A stretch of DNA of 64,000 bases from UBA2336 sp031395485 (lineage in GTDB: Bacteria > Bacteroidota > Bacteroidia > Cytophagales > Cyclobacteriaceae): NCBI GenBank assembly GCA_031395485.1, contig JANNUS010000006.1, positions 62,001-126,000 on the forward strand. The letters are read 5' to 3'. The translations under genes and the position numbers were made by a program. Shown piece after piece: positions 7,251 to 17,200 of the stretch. Within the stretch, counting starts at the first letter, position 1, and each line of letters begins with the position of its first letter. The notes under the pieces are model-generated. The model made no database searches, was not told the origin of the DNA, and worked only from the letters and a program-made list of their open reading frames with translations.

Positions 7251-8522
7251 ATGAAATTTCAAAACACCCTGTCTTTTGCCAAGCAACAAGATCGTACTGA
7301 TCCGCTGAAATCATTTCGCACGAAATTTTACATACCCAATGTTAACGGAAAGCCTTCCATCTATTTTACAGGCAACTCGCTTGGCCTTCAACCAAAGACC
7401 ACCAAAAAATTTGTACTAGAAGAACTTGAGGGCTGGGCAAAACTGGGAGTTGAAGGCCATATCCACTCACGAAGACCGTGGTTGTATTATCATAAATTCA
7501 CAAAGAAAGGGTTGGCCTTGCTTACCGGGGCAAAGCCTTCAGAAGTTGTAGCGATGAATCAGCTTACAGTGAATCTTCACCTGATGTTGATTTCATTTTA
7601 TAAACCAACCACATCACGCTTTAAAATTATTACAGAAGCCGGAGCATTTTCTTCCGATCAATATGCATTTGAATCACAGGTAAAACTTCATGGATTAAGA
7701 CCTGAAGATGCCATTGTTGAACTCAAGCCTCGTCATAGTGAAGATTCGTTGCGCACAGAAGACATCATCAAATCAATTCAGGAAAACGCAAGTCAACTTG
7801 CTCTGGTGATTCTTGGTGGCGTTCAATATTATACGGGACAGCTATTCAACATAAAAAAAATAACAGAAGCAGGTCATCAGGCAGGGGCTTTTGTTGGATT
7901 TGATTTAGCACATGCAATCGGAAACACTCCGCTTACGCTTCATAAAGACGATGTAGATTTTGCGGTGTGGTGTAGTTATAAATATTTGAATGCAGGCCCC
8001 GGAGCAGTTGCCGGAGCATTCGTGCACGAATGTCACGCCACGAACTTCGATTTACCCAGGCTTGCGGGTTGGTGGGGGCACAATGAAAAAGAAAGATTTC
8101 AAATGAAAAAAGGCTTTAAGCCCATGGAGGGTGTAGATGGATGGCAGCTTTCTAATTTCCCTGTGTTACCCGGTGCGGCATTACTCGCTTCATTAGAAAT
8201 TTTTCAGCAAGCAGGAGTAAAAAATTTAAGAAAGAAAAGTCTTCAGCTTACAGCCTACCTTGAATATCTGTTAACGCAAATCGATTCTCAACAACAATAT
8301 TTTACAATTCTTACGCCCTCCGTTACTGCCGAACGGGGATGTCAACTCTCCATATATATGAAGTATAGAGGCAAAGAAATTTTTAATGCCCTTACTAAAG
8401 CAGGGATTATTGCAGATTGGCGCGAACCAAATGTTATCCGGGTAGCACCTGTGCCCCTTTACAACACGTTTGAAGATGTATTTCGCTTTGTGGAGATTCT
8501 CAAAAAAAATCTTAAAGGCTAA
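7251..8522 (+). CDS. kynU: Kynureninase
   Basis: A 423-residue PLP enzyme of aminotransferase class V that splits kynurenine or 3-hydroxykynurenine into (hydroxy)anthranilate and alanine. The PLP-binding lysine is Lys244 in WCSYKYLNAGPG. Asp218 in GFDLAHAIGN contacts the pyridine nitrogen. FTGNSLGLQP (39-48) is the typical kynureninase N-terminal motif. Length is normal for the family. It lies between ogt and kmo; a strong palindrome follows its stop codon. Confidence 0.96.
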   Translation: MKFQNTLSFAKQQDRTDPLKSFRTKFYIPNVNGKPSIYFTGNSLGLQPKTTKKFVLEELEGWAKLGVEGHIHSRRPWLYYHKFTKKGLALLTGAKPSEVVAMNQLTVNLHLMLISFYKPTTSRFKIITEAGAFSSDQYAFESQVKLHGLRPEDAIVELKPRHSEDSLRTEDIIKSIQENASQLALVILGGVQYYTGQLFNIKKITEAGHQAGAFVGFDLAHAIGNTPLTLHKDDVDFAVWCSYKYLNAGPGAVAGAFVHECHATNFDLPRLAGWWGHNEKERFQMKKGFKPMEGVDGWQLSNFPVLPGAALLASLEIFQQAGVKNLRKKSLQLTAYLEYLLTQIDSQQQYFTILTPSVTAERGCQLSIYMKYRGKEIFNALTKAGIIADWREPNVIRVAPVPLYNTFEDVFRFVEILKKNLKG

Positions 8523-8547
8523 ACTCCTGATAATTATCAGGAGTTTT
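8521..8547 (+). terminator. Perfect inverted repeat after kynU, probable terminator or processing site
   Basis: AAACTCCTGATAA is followed at once by its exact reverse complement (8521-8546), then one further T. The stem could fold into a hairpin of about 11 bp ending in a run of four T. It overlaps the kynU stop codon and separates kynU from kmo, so it probably lowers read-through. Confidence 0.6.
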
Positions 8548-8586
8548 CACCAATAATTTAAATACGTTTAACTAAGTTATAATTCG

Positions 8587-9924
8587 ATGTCATCGCCAAA
8601 AACCAAAAATATCGCCATCACGGGGGCGGGGCTTGTAGGCTCGCTTATTGCCATCTACCTCGCCAAAAGAGGATACACGGTTTCGGTTTTTGAACGGAGG
8701 ATGGATATGCGGAAACATCAAATCGAAGGGGGGCGCTCTATAAACTTGGCATTGAGTAACCGGGGCATACGAGCGCTACACGAGGTGGGCCTAGCGGATG
8801 TTCTCAAACAAACTGCAATTCCGATGCATGGAAGGATGATCCATGACGAAAAAAGTAAATTAACCTTTCAACCGTACGGAAAATCGGGACAGTTTATAAA
8901 CTCCGTTTCACGCAGTGGCCTAAATATGGTTTTAATGACCGAGGCCGAGAAGCTTGGTGTTAGGTTTTACTTTGAGCATCGCTGCGTGCATGTTGATTTT
9001 GATAAAACAGAGTTAACGCTGAAAGAGAATGAAGCGATTTATCATAAAAAGTATGATTTGATCATTGGAACCGATGGGGCTTTTTCCGCAGTTAGAAAGG
9101 CTATGCAGTTTACAGATCGATTTGAATACTCTCAAACTTTTATTGAACACGGATATAAAGAATTGCGAATACCCCCTGGTGAAAATGGTGAATTTCTATT
9201 CGAACCGAATGCGCTTCACATCTGGCCACGTGAAAGTTTCATGCTTATTGCGCTGCCAAACCCTAGCATGACATTTACCTGTACCCTATTTCTTCCATTT
9301 GAGGGCCCCGTGTCGTTCAGTCAATTAACTACCGAAGAGGATATTCAACGCTTTTTCGAAAAATACTTCCGGGATGCGCTTGCCTTGATGCCTACCCTAA
9401 AGGAAGATTTTCGCGACAATGCTACCGCGTCACTAGTTACCATTCGGTGTTTTCCGTGGGTAAAAAATAATACGTTATTGATGGGTGACGCCTCGCATGG
9501 AATTGTTCCATTTTTTGGTCAGGGTATGAATGCCGGTTTTGAAGATTGTCGAGTACTAAACGAGTTACTGGATACCCATAACGATGACTGGGAAATAGTC
9601 TTATCAAAATTTCAAGAGCAGCGAAAACCTGATGCCGATGCCATTGCTCAGTTGGCGCTGGATAACTTTGTTGAAATGCGCGATCTGGTCGGGGATGCTG
9701 ATTTTCTTCTCCGAAAAAAAATTGAAGCTAAACTATACGAATTGTATCCTGATAAATGGATTCCGTTGTATTCCATGGTAACCTTTCAAGATGATATGCG
9801 CTATTCTGAAGCCTATCGTATCGGTCAACAGCAGAAAAAAATTATGGATGAGGTGATGCAGACACCGGGCATCGAATCCAATTGGAGCTCGTTAAACTTT
9901 GAAGAAATCGTAAACAGACTTTAA
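8587..9924 (+). CDS. kmo: Kynurenine 3-monooxygenase
   Basis: A 445-residue FAD-dependent aromatic hydroxylase that turns kynurenine into 3-hydroxykynurenine with NADPH and O2. The dinucleotide fold motif GAGLVG is at residues 13-18. The second FAD motif GDASHGIVPFFGQGMNAGFEDC starts at residue 300. GGRSINLALSNRG and RSGLNMVLM are typical KMO stretches. There is no obvious C-terminal membrane anchor, unlike the mitochondrial enzyme. With KynU and the dioxygenase it covers kynurenine to aminocarboxymuconate semialdehyde. Confidence 0.95.
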   Translation: MSSPKTKNIAITGAGLVGSLIAIYLAKRGYTVSVFERRMDMRKHQIEGGRSINLALSNRGIRALHEVGLADVLKQTAIPMHGRMIHDEKSKLTFQPYGKSGQFINSVSRSGLNMVLMTEAEKLGVRFYFEHRCVHVDFDKTELTLKENEAIYHKKYDLIIGTDGAFSAVRKAMQFTDRFEYSQTFIEHGYKELRIPPGENGEFLFEPNALHIWPRESFMLIALPNPSMTFTCTLFLPFEGPVSFSQLTTEEDIQRFFEKYFRDALALMPTLKEDFRDNATASLVTIRCFPWVKNNTLLMGDASHGIVPFFGQGMNAGFEDCRVLNELLDTHNDDWEIVLSKFQEQRKPDADAIAQLALDNFVEMRDLVGDADFLLRKKIEAKLYELYPDKWIPLYSMVTFQDDMRYSEAYRIGQQQKKIMDEVMQTPGIESNWSSLNFEEIVNRL

Positions 9925-9970
9925 TCAGCTATCAGTTACTGGTTGCCGGTAACCGGAGCCTGGTAACAAT

Positions 9971-11401
9971 TCACACTGCTATATGCAGTTTATACTCCTC
10001 AAACCGCTCAAGCACACTCTTCACATAGTTTACAGGCTCTTCGCACTTACAATATCCGGCCATTACAACGGGGTCGCGATAAAATTTGGGGTTTGACTTT
10101 TGTAAAAGGAAATATTCTACTTCCTTCCACGCTGTTGGATCGCTCTTATATTTTATAGCAAGTTTTCGTGCATCAATAATATGGGAAAGCCCCGCATTAT
10201 ACGAGGCCAACACAAATTTTAAACGCTCTTCCTGATCGCCAATACTTTTTAACCAGTGAGCATCTAACGATTTTAAAAAATTAACGCCTGCGCGAATACT
10301 CTGCCGGGGGTCGTCAGGATTTATAGCGCCAAAACGTTCAGCTGTTTCTGGCATAAGTTGCATAAGGCCTCGGGCACCCGCCCAGGATTCATCGTTAGCG
10401 ACAAACTGCGACTCTTGATAAATTATAGCAGCCAGCAATCGCCAATCCCATTTAAGCTTTTCTGCACCGGCTTTAATTAGTTCGTCATATTGCGAAATTT
10501 TACTTCCTCTTATCGATGAATAATTGCTGGTTACGCGAAGCAATGAAGTGCGCGGGCTTTTAAAATATCGATTGTAAATAACCATGAAGGTTGCCTCTTT
10601 CTTAATTTTCTCAAGCCATGCGTTAACGGCAATTACCATGTTGGGTGAATTTTTTCGCGTGGCCCACGCAATTTGCTGTGGCAAACTGAGCACGGTGCTT
10701 ACGTCAAGATTAGGGTAATAGGTTGCATTAACCATAGCGATAGGATGATCCGTAACAGTAAAATCTATTCCACCGGTTGCCACACGTTTAATTAACGATT
10801 CACTTTCTGCCGCTGCACTGTCCTCACGAATTAGAATATCACCCCCAATTTCATTCGAAAGATTTTTCAGGCGCTCAGAAAAACTAGAGCTTTTCATAAC
10901 ATGAACTTCTTTGCCAATGAGATCAGCCGTATTGCGAATAACGCTTTGATCTAGTTGGTCAGGAGAAAGGTCTCTCCAGTTTTCCGGTTTGCGTTGCACG
11001 AGCACCTGGTACGAATTAATCAGCGGCCGGGTGAAACTCACATACTGTGTGCGCTCTTTTGTAATGGTAAGCGGAAAGGCGAGAATGTCTCCTTCACCTG
11101 AATTGAGTTGTGCTATCGCATTCTCAACTCCTGAAATTAACTTGATTTTCAGGTCTACCTTTAAATGATCGGCCAACAGTTTAAGCAACTCATACTCATA
11201 GCCCATCGAACGGCCTTTATAAATAAAGTAACTGAAAGAATTATTGTCGACCAGCGCGGTTAAAACACCTCGCTTAACAATGGTCTCAAGATCTATGGCT
11301 ACTTGAGGCTCAGCGGAAAACGGTCGATCATTCTTCTGTTGGCAGGCTAATGGAAACAGAAGCAGATAAAGAAATACAAAAAAACGGGCAGGCATGGACA
11401 T
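9971..11401 (-). CDS. MltF-like lytic transglycosylase lipoprotein
   Basis: A 476-residue protein with a lipoprotein signal (lipobox ending FPLAC, Cys20), an SBP_bac_3 periplasmic-binding domain at about 40-280 and an SLT transglycosylase domain at about 300-440. The catalytic Glu330 is in IIYQESQF, followed by GARGLMQLMPETAERFG. This is the domain order of E. coli MltF, which cleaves peptidoglycan glycan strands at the outer membrane while the N-terminal domain senses muropeptides. It is convergent with kmo and appears monocistronic. Confidence 0.9.
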   Translation of the reverse strand: MSMPARFFVFLYLLLFPLACQQKNDRPFSAEPQVAIDLETIVKRGVLTALVDNNSFSYFIYKGRSMGYEYELLKLLADHLKVDLKIKLISGVENAIAQLNSGEGDILAFPLTITKERTQYVSFTRPLINSYQVLVQRKPENWRDLSPDQLDQSVIRNTADLIGKEVHVMKSSSFSERLKNLSNEIGGDILIREDSAAAESESLIKRVATGGIDFTVTDHPIAMVNATYYPNLDVSTVLSLPQQIAWATRKNSPNMVIAVNAWLEKIKKEATFMVIYNRYFKSPRTSLLRVTSNYSSIRGSKISQYDELIKAGAEKLKWDWRLLAAIIYQESQFVANDESWAGARGLMQLMPETAERFGAINPDDPRQSIRAGVNFLKSLDAHWLKSIGDQEERLKFVLASYNAGLSHIIDARKLAIKYKSDPTAWKEVEYFLLQKSNPKFYRDPVVMAGYCKCEEPVNYVKSVLERFEEYKLHIAV

Positions 11402-11443
11402 TGAAAATACTCAAATGATTATACAAACCAAAAGCCCCTACCC

Positions 11444-11532
11444 CGTCACTTCGTAGCGAAGCGGAGAAGTCTCCATCAATAATAACCATCAGCTAAACGT
11501 AGGGGATTTCTCCGCTGCGCTGCGAAATGACG
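11444..11532. repeat. Imperfect inverted intergenic repeat, copy 1
   Basis: The ends are CGTCACTTCG and CGAAATGACG, imperfect reverse complements. Inside, GCGGAGAAGTCTCC faces GGGGATTTCTCCGC. The same word set recurs at 11596-11697 and 62061-62170. No coding sequence is present between 11402 and 11813; this whole gap is repeat material and a terminator. Confidence 0.75.
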
Positions 11533-11595
11533 TCATCCAATAGATTTATGTGTATCCGCTTAAAGTCCTAAGCCCCCACCGTCACTTCATAACCC

Positions 11596-11697
11596 CGTCA
11601 CTTCGCAGGGAGGGTACGACCGGAGAAGTCTCCCAATCAGTACAACGAATATTCAAATAACCCGAAGGGGATTTCTCCGCTGCGCTGCGACATGACG
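11596..11697. repeat. Imperfect inverted intergenic repeat, copy 2
   Basis: It starts CGTCACTTCG and ends GCGACATGACG, with CGGAGAAGTCTCCC facing GGGGATTTCTCCG inside. It lies 63 bases after copy 1, with a stray end fragment CCGTCACTTCAT at 11579-11590 between them, which suggests a local duplication. Confidence 0.7.
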
Positions 11698-11765
11698 TAG
11701 AACCAGTAAGGCACGGATAACCTCCCCGCTTGCCGTTACACAACATCCGCGCCAGGGGGATATAT

Positions 11766-11798
11766 AAAAAAAAGGCCTAACGGCCTCTTTAAAAAAAA
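11766..11798 (-). terminator. Rho-independent terminator of the receptor/DUF4397/fasciclin operon
   Basis: On the minus strand a short GC stem (AGGCC facing GGCCT, loop of 4) is flanked by A and T runs, with eight T after the stem. It lies 16 bases after the fasciclin gene stop codon. Confidence 0.75.
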
Positions 11799-11813
11799 TG
11801 ATAATACTAATAT

Positions 11814-12998
11814 CTATTGCGGCTTTAGCACAACACTCAGCCTCTGTAAAGCGCCCGAATTCGTAACTAAGTCTGGGCTTGTAATTGTACTATTACTTCC
11901 AACTCCAGTAAAATTTGCATACGGAGACGCTGAAAGATTTATAGCTGATACTGTAAAAGTTTTGCCCGCCAACATTGTTGTCAATACTTGATTTACACTT
12001 AAATCTGTAGTAAGTACACGTCCAGTAACAATATGATACTTCATAACATCCGTAAATGCTGTAAGCCCAGCTCCAGTCAATGAATTAATGTAGTTTATAG
12101 CATCGATGTCAAGTGCAAAAGTACTTGCGCTTAATTCCTCTAAGTATGTATCCATCGCAGCATCATCTGGAGCGAAAACTGTATACTCAGGTAACGATGC
12201 GGTAGCAACGTTTGGTCGCAAAATGAACGTTAACCCTGTTTTCTTAAGCGCTCCCGCCAATATATCATAGTTAGTATTTTGGGTTCCTGCGATGGTTATG
12301 GTTGGAGGCGATTTTGTATAATCAACCGTTGAGCCAAGTGCGTTTGTAACCAGGCCACCAGGTGATCCACTATTTGCAGTACCAAGCGGAACAAGAACCT
12401 TGTCAATGGTATGAAGAACTCCATTCGCACCATCGATATCTAACTTCCTAACCTTGCCACCTGTAACACCTCTATTTGCATTTATAAAAACATTGCTTCC
12501 GTTTTTCGACAACGACATGCGCGCGCCATTAATGGTTGTGAATACTTGTGATGTAGTAACCTCACTGGCTAATACCTCCGAGCTAATAACGTGATATTGC
12601 AAGCGTGATGTAAACGCAGCTAAGGTAATGAAAGAAGTGGGCGACATTGAGTTTATATAACTAATCGCGCCAGCATCTGTATCATAGCTAGAGGGCGGAG
12701 CAGGTGCATTTGCCTTTAAGTAAACACGAAATGCGCTGTCTGTAGGTGCAAAAACTGTGTGCTGACCAGAGTTAACATTATCAAGCGATATACCCAATCC
12801 CGTTTTTGCAATGGCGGCTGTAAATATTTGCAACGTAGTATCCGTAGCAGCTAAATCTACAAGGGTAGATCCTGTTACGGTAGAAGGAGACTCAAATTCT
12901 TCTGCACAACTAATAATCAATGAAGAAGCTAAAAATGCCAACCCTAACGCAACAAGGGCTATCGTGGTCTTATTTTTATTAAATTTAAATACGTTCAT
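11814..12998 (-). CDS. Lipoprotein with two fasciclin (FAS1) domains
   Basis: A 394-residue lipoprotein; the signal peptide ends in LIISC with Cys31. FAS1 domain 1 is about residues 45-205 (HTVFAPTDSAFRVYL, then LQYHVISSEV and GANGVLHTIDKVL). FAS1 domain 2 is about 235-392 (YTVFAPDDAAMDTYL, MKYHIVTGRVL). FAS1 domains mediate adhesion or surface binding. It is the last gene of a three-gene minus-strand operon after an Oar-like TonB receptor and a DUF4397 lipoprotein, with gaps of 11 and 17 bases. The ligand is unknown. Confidence 0.9.
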   Translation of the reverse strand: MNVFKFNKNKTTIALVALGLAFLASSLIISCAEEFESPSTVTGSTLVDLAATDTTLQIFTAAIAKTGLGISLDNVNSGQHTVFAPTDSAFRVYLKANAPAPPSSYDTDAGAISYINSMSPTSFITLAAFTSRLQYHVISSEVLASEVTTSQVFTTINGARMSLSKNGSNVFINANRGVTGGKVRKLDIDGANGVLHTIDKVLVPLGTANSGSPGGLVTNALGSTVDYTKSPPTITIAGTQNTNYDILAGALKKTGLTFILRPNVATASLPEYTVFAPDDAAMDTYLEELSASTFALDIDAINYINSLTGAGLTAFTDVMKYHIVTGRVLTTDLSVNQVLTTMLAGKTFTVSAINLSASPYANFTGVGSNSTITSPDLVTNSGALQRLSVVLKPQ

Positions 12999-13009
12999 GG
13001 TCAGTAGAT

Positions 13010-14191
13010 TTAGTTGTGTTTAATAACTGAAAGGATAAGCGTACCTTTTAAACTCGAGCCTGTAAGCACGACAGTATAAATTCCTCCATCAGCAAAATCA
13101 TAGGGAAGACTAGCAGCTGCTGCGTTCGTGCTAATTGCATAATTGCCAGGAGCCAAGCCACCAAAATTATTCGTAAACGCTGCTATGACTGGAGTTGCTG
13201 ATGAGCCAGAACCAGTTGTATTTCTCGAGCCTACGGTTGGATTAAAGTTCCCTTGAGTCAACGGATAACTGAATAAGCCTCCGGGTAAATTTGTTCCATT
13301 AATAGCTGCTGTAGCCGTTCCAGCATCGGGCGATAAATTAATAAACCGAGCTGCAAATCGATTCGTAGTAGGAACCGGTAGACGCAAGGTTGATGGGAGA
13401 GGCCACTCATCGGTTACAACTAAATAGCGAAGTCCTCCAGGATCGCTGCTGCCGAGCGGAACCGTGCCTAAGGTTATCATGAAACTTGGATTCACGTTAC
13501 CGTTATACTTTTTAACAAGGTTGAACGCATCAATGGAGTTATTGCTCGCAAATGCTCCGGTCGAATTATTATCAATACCAAAATTTTCAACGTTCAGATA
13601 AATGGTGGTGTCTCCGACTCCCACTTTTTTAAGTGCCGTGAACGAATTCTTTGTCGAGTAATAAGTGGCATCACCAAATTTTAAACCCGTGGTCGCATCG
13701 GTTCTAAGCGTTCTGTAAGGCTTTGGTCTACTAACGGTGTCAACAACAAACACCGTATAGCTGGCACCATTCACCGCCAAAAAATTATTGCTGTTATTAT
13801 TACCCGCTCGGTAAATGAGATCACTAGTACCCAACGTGCCCCCAATTGTTCCGGTAGTTGCCTTTGTACGGATATTGGTATTAGAACCTAAACCCGATAA
13901 CACACTAGCCGTTGTATTAGCCGCAGCGGTAATGATAGCGTTGGAAGAGATGGCTACGGTATTGTATGAAGTATGGCCAACACCTGTTGCTACACTTGCT
14001 CCCGTTTTAATATTATTAACATACACATCGAGTGAAGGCGCATCGGGTGAAGCATTCATAAAAAGAAATTTTGCAGAATAACTTGACGCGCCAGTAGCCG
14101 GCACGGGCGTTAACGTCTCCACATCTTCGCATGACAGCAAACCAACCAGCGTGCTTATCGTAAAAATTTTTATTATGTTTTTCATATTCAT
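13010..14191 (-). CDS. DUF4397-domain lipoprotein
   Basis: A 393-residue protein. The signal sequence has the lipobox-like end GLLSC (Cys21). The DUF4397 core starts at about residue 40 with FLFMNASPDAPSLDVYVNN and a second similar stretch FINLSPDAGTATAAINGTN lies near residue 285, so the protein may have two copies of the fold. DUF4397 proteins are cell-surface or periplasmic and without known function. The middle gene of the receptor/DUF4397/FAS1 operon. Confidence 0.85.
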   Translation of the reverse strand: MNMKNIIKIFTISTLVGLLSCEDVETLTPVPATGASSYSAKFLFMNASPDAPSLDVYVNNIKTGASVATGVGHTSYNTVAISSNAIITAAANTTASVLSGLGSNTNIRTKATTGTIGGTLGTSDLIYRAGNNNSNNFLAVNGASYTVFVVDTVSRPKPYRTLRTDATTGLKFGDATYYSTKNSFTALKKVGVGDTTIYLNVENFGIDNNSTGAFASNNSIDAFNLVKKYNGNVNPSFMITLGTVPLGSSDPGGLRYLVVTDEWPLPSTLRLPVPTTNRFAARFINLSPDAGTATAAINGTNLPGGLFSYPLTQGNFNPTVGSRNTTGSGSSATPVIAAFTNNFGGLAPGNYAISTNAAAASLPYDFADGGIYTVVLTGSSLKGTLILSVIKHN

Positions 14192-14208
14192 ATCACATTA
14201 CGTATTGA

Positions 14209-17200
14209 CTAAAAAATATACCGAAAGCCCAATTGTAACTGCCAGCGGCCATTAACCGTTTGGTCTGGAATAAACGACTCCGACAACGGTGTTCCATCTG
14301 CATTCGTATCAAATGCGTAAACAGGTTTGCCTGTTGTAAGCGATCCTAAAGGTGCAGTTGCAGAACCCGCGGTGTGCGGTTGTTCATACCCAACAAAACG
14401 CACTAGGTTCGATCTGGAAGTAAACTTTGTTAATCCCCAACCTGAGTTAAGCATGTTCAAAGCATTTTCAACGTTTACAGAAAACTGAAACGTGTGTTTT
14501 TTTCCTTTGATCGTAGTATAAAAATCCTGAAGCAAACTTACATTAAGCCTGTTCACCCATGGGTTATAGGCACCAAATCGACTCGCATACTCACCCCTGT
14601 GTTCAGAAAGATATTCATCCTGAGCAATGTATGTATCTAACTGGTTCCAGATTTCATCCACCGTGCGCGTATCGGTTGCACTGGAGGTTGTGAGAACGAT
14701 CTCATCCTGATTGCCGGGTATGTACATCAAATCACCATTTACACCATCACTGTTAACGTCACCATTATAGGTGTACGAGAACGGGCTGCCAGAACGACCT
14801 TCATAGGTAAGTCCGATAGTCGTTGCAAAATGTTCTTTGTATTCAATGCGATATGTTCCGTAGGCAATAATTCGGTGAGGTGTGAGTGTATTGGCGTATG
14901 ATAACCCTGGATTGTTAGCACCGCCAACGTTTACCTGAGAGTTAAAAATGCTACCGGCTGTTGTGCCAAAAGCAGGATTAATCTCTTTAGCATCTGTATA
15001 CGTGTATGCGGCAGATACATTGAAATTTCTGCTAAAGCTTTTTTGCAGTTGAGCGGTAATGCTCCACTGGTAGCCCTTGCTTGTATTATCCAGTACTAGC
15101 GCCTGGCCAACATCACCATTAACTCTTCGGTCGTTGCCATAAATTTGGCGGGTAGTTCCATTCGCACCATAGAGCGGACGGCCATCACCTGCTAATATGC
15201 CTACAGGATCTCCCAGATTGGCATTTCTAATATATACCGCATTAATATCTTTCGTGTATATAAGCTCCAAAGTTCCAACAACGCCATACGGTAGTTGCTT
15301 GTCAACTGCCAGGTTGGTTCTCCATACTTGTGGAAATTTAAAATCTTTCGCCAATGTATTGGTCGTTGTTACGTTCGCTGGTCGGCCAAAGTTCACACTG
15401 GTTGGATCTGTTATAAACGTTGGATTACCGGTGCTTGGATCAGTGAGTGTACTCTCATTAGGGCGATACGGTGTAGTGCTGAAATTATAGGGGAACCCAT
15501 CACCTGTATTATCAAGAGGAACTGCCGTTGAATTAAACTCACCAAAGTACAACCCGTTTGCATTTACTGTGTTCGATAGCCAAACAAAAGGAACACGACC
15601 TGTTAATACCCCTGTTCCGCCACGAAGTTGTGTGCTGCGATCTCCTGTCACATCCCAGTTAAATCCAACTCTTGGAGAAAAGAGCGGCTTCACATCCGGC
15701 CAGCCACCAACGCGTAGTTGTTCACCATTAAAATCAATTTGATTGATGTAATTATTCGTGTATAAATCTGTCAGGTAAATAGGAACATCTACCCGAATGC
15801 CACCGGTTAATTTCAAATTCTTGATACCCGTGTATTCATCCTGTGCATAGAAGCCCATTTGAAGCGCTGACCAATTGGCGGCAGTTCCTGCAGGCCCACC
15901 TTTAGACGCTACATATTGTATTGTATACGAAGAAGGACCAATCGTTGGAGAGCCCTGAGCATCTGCATAGAAGTCAGCCAAACTATTATAACGATACATG
16001 CCATTGTACAACTGCGTAAATACGTTATTGAATTTGTAATACTCATTGTTTGTACCAACCGTAACCGTATGATTCTTTAAGTAAATCGAGAAGTTATCGT
16101 TCAGTTGAATAACATCCTGATTAAGCTGATTATTTGGCGTGAATGGATCAGGACCAAAGGAGGTCATATTCTGACCATTGGGGCCAATAATATCCACCAA
16201 TGGAAAATTAGGAATAGCAAGCCCACCAGCATTCTCACGAATATCTCTGAATGCCGTATAACCACCTACTAACTGATTCGTAAATTTCCCATTTCCCAAC
16301 GTTGAGTTTAACTCGGCTGTAACAGAATAATTGTTGTTATTAATTCGGTAGTAAGATGAAGAGAAGGACAACACGTTATTCGTATTTCCGCGGCCACCTG
16401 GCAATGCAGGACCAAAACCTGCTGAAGTACTCGGGGCTTGATCTTGAAAAGCATTTGTTACATTTCCCCGTATCGTAAGCTTATGGTTCTGATTAATGTT
16501 GTAATCAAGCCTAGCTACGTATCGGATACTATTTGTCTCACGATCAACATTCTTATAAACGCCAGGGTCGTAACCAACGGTATTAATTAAGAAGTCTCGT
16601 AACCCTGCCAATCCGGTTTCCGGATCAAAGTCATCCGTTCCTTGTGTTGCTCCCGTAATCGGTTGAGTTTTATCGGTTCGAACGGGGTTTGTGTAAAATG
16701 GATCGGTACGCTTTTCAAACTCAATGTTGACAAAGTAAAATAGCTTATTATTAATAATTGGCCCACCTAACCGAACACCATAATTCTGGAATTTAAAACT
16801 CGGAACAGGTAACTCAACGCCATCAACCTTCTTACCAGCAAGACTTTCATTTCTAAAGAAATAGTAAGCGGAACCACTTAATTCATTATTTCCACTTCGC
16901 GTAATAGCACTAATGCCAGCACCCGTAAAGTTACCCTGGCGCACATCGTACGGAGACAGGGAAACAGTAATTTCCTGAATGGCATCCATACTAAAAGGTG
17001 TTGCATTTGATTGACCTGCTGGTAACGGGCTAAGACCAAATACGTTATTGGCTGTGGCTCCGTCAATCGATAGGTTATTGTAAATGGCCGCACGACCACC
17101 AAATGAAAAGGACGCTCCACCGGCTTGCGGAGTAAGTCTTGATATATCTCTGAAATCACGTCCTATTGAAGGAAGGCTCTGGATCTGATTTACATTAAAG

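Noticed and set aside
9925..9970. Terminator between kmo and the MltF-like gene
   Set aside because: GGTTGCCGGTAACC is only a weak imperfect hairpin without a T run.
11402..11813. Insertion sequence remnant
   Set aside because: No transposase fragment or target-site duplication was seen; the inverted repeats are better described as small noncoding elements.
13815..17159. Open frames on the opposite strand or in other frames of the receptor and DUF4397 genes
   Set aside because: They lie wholly inside strongly supported receptor and lipoprotein genes and have no recognisable domain or own promoter.
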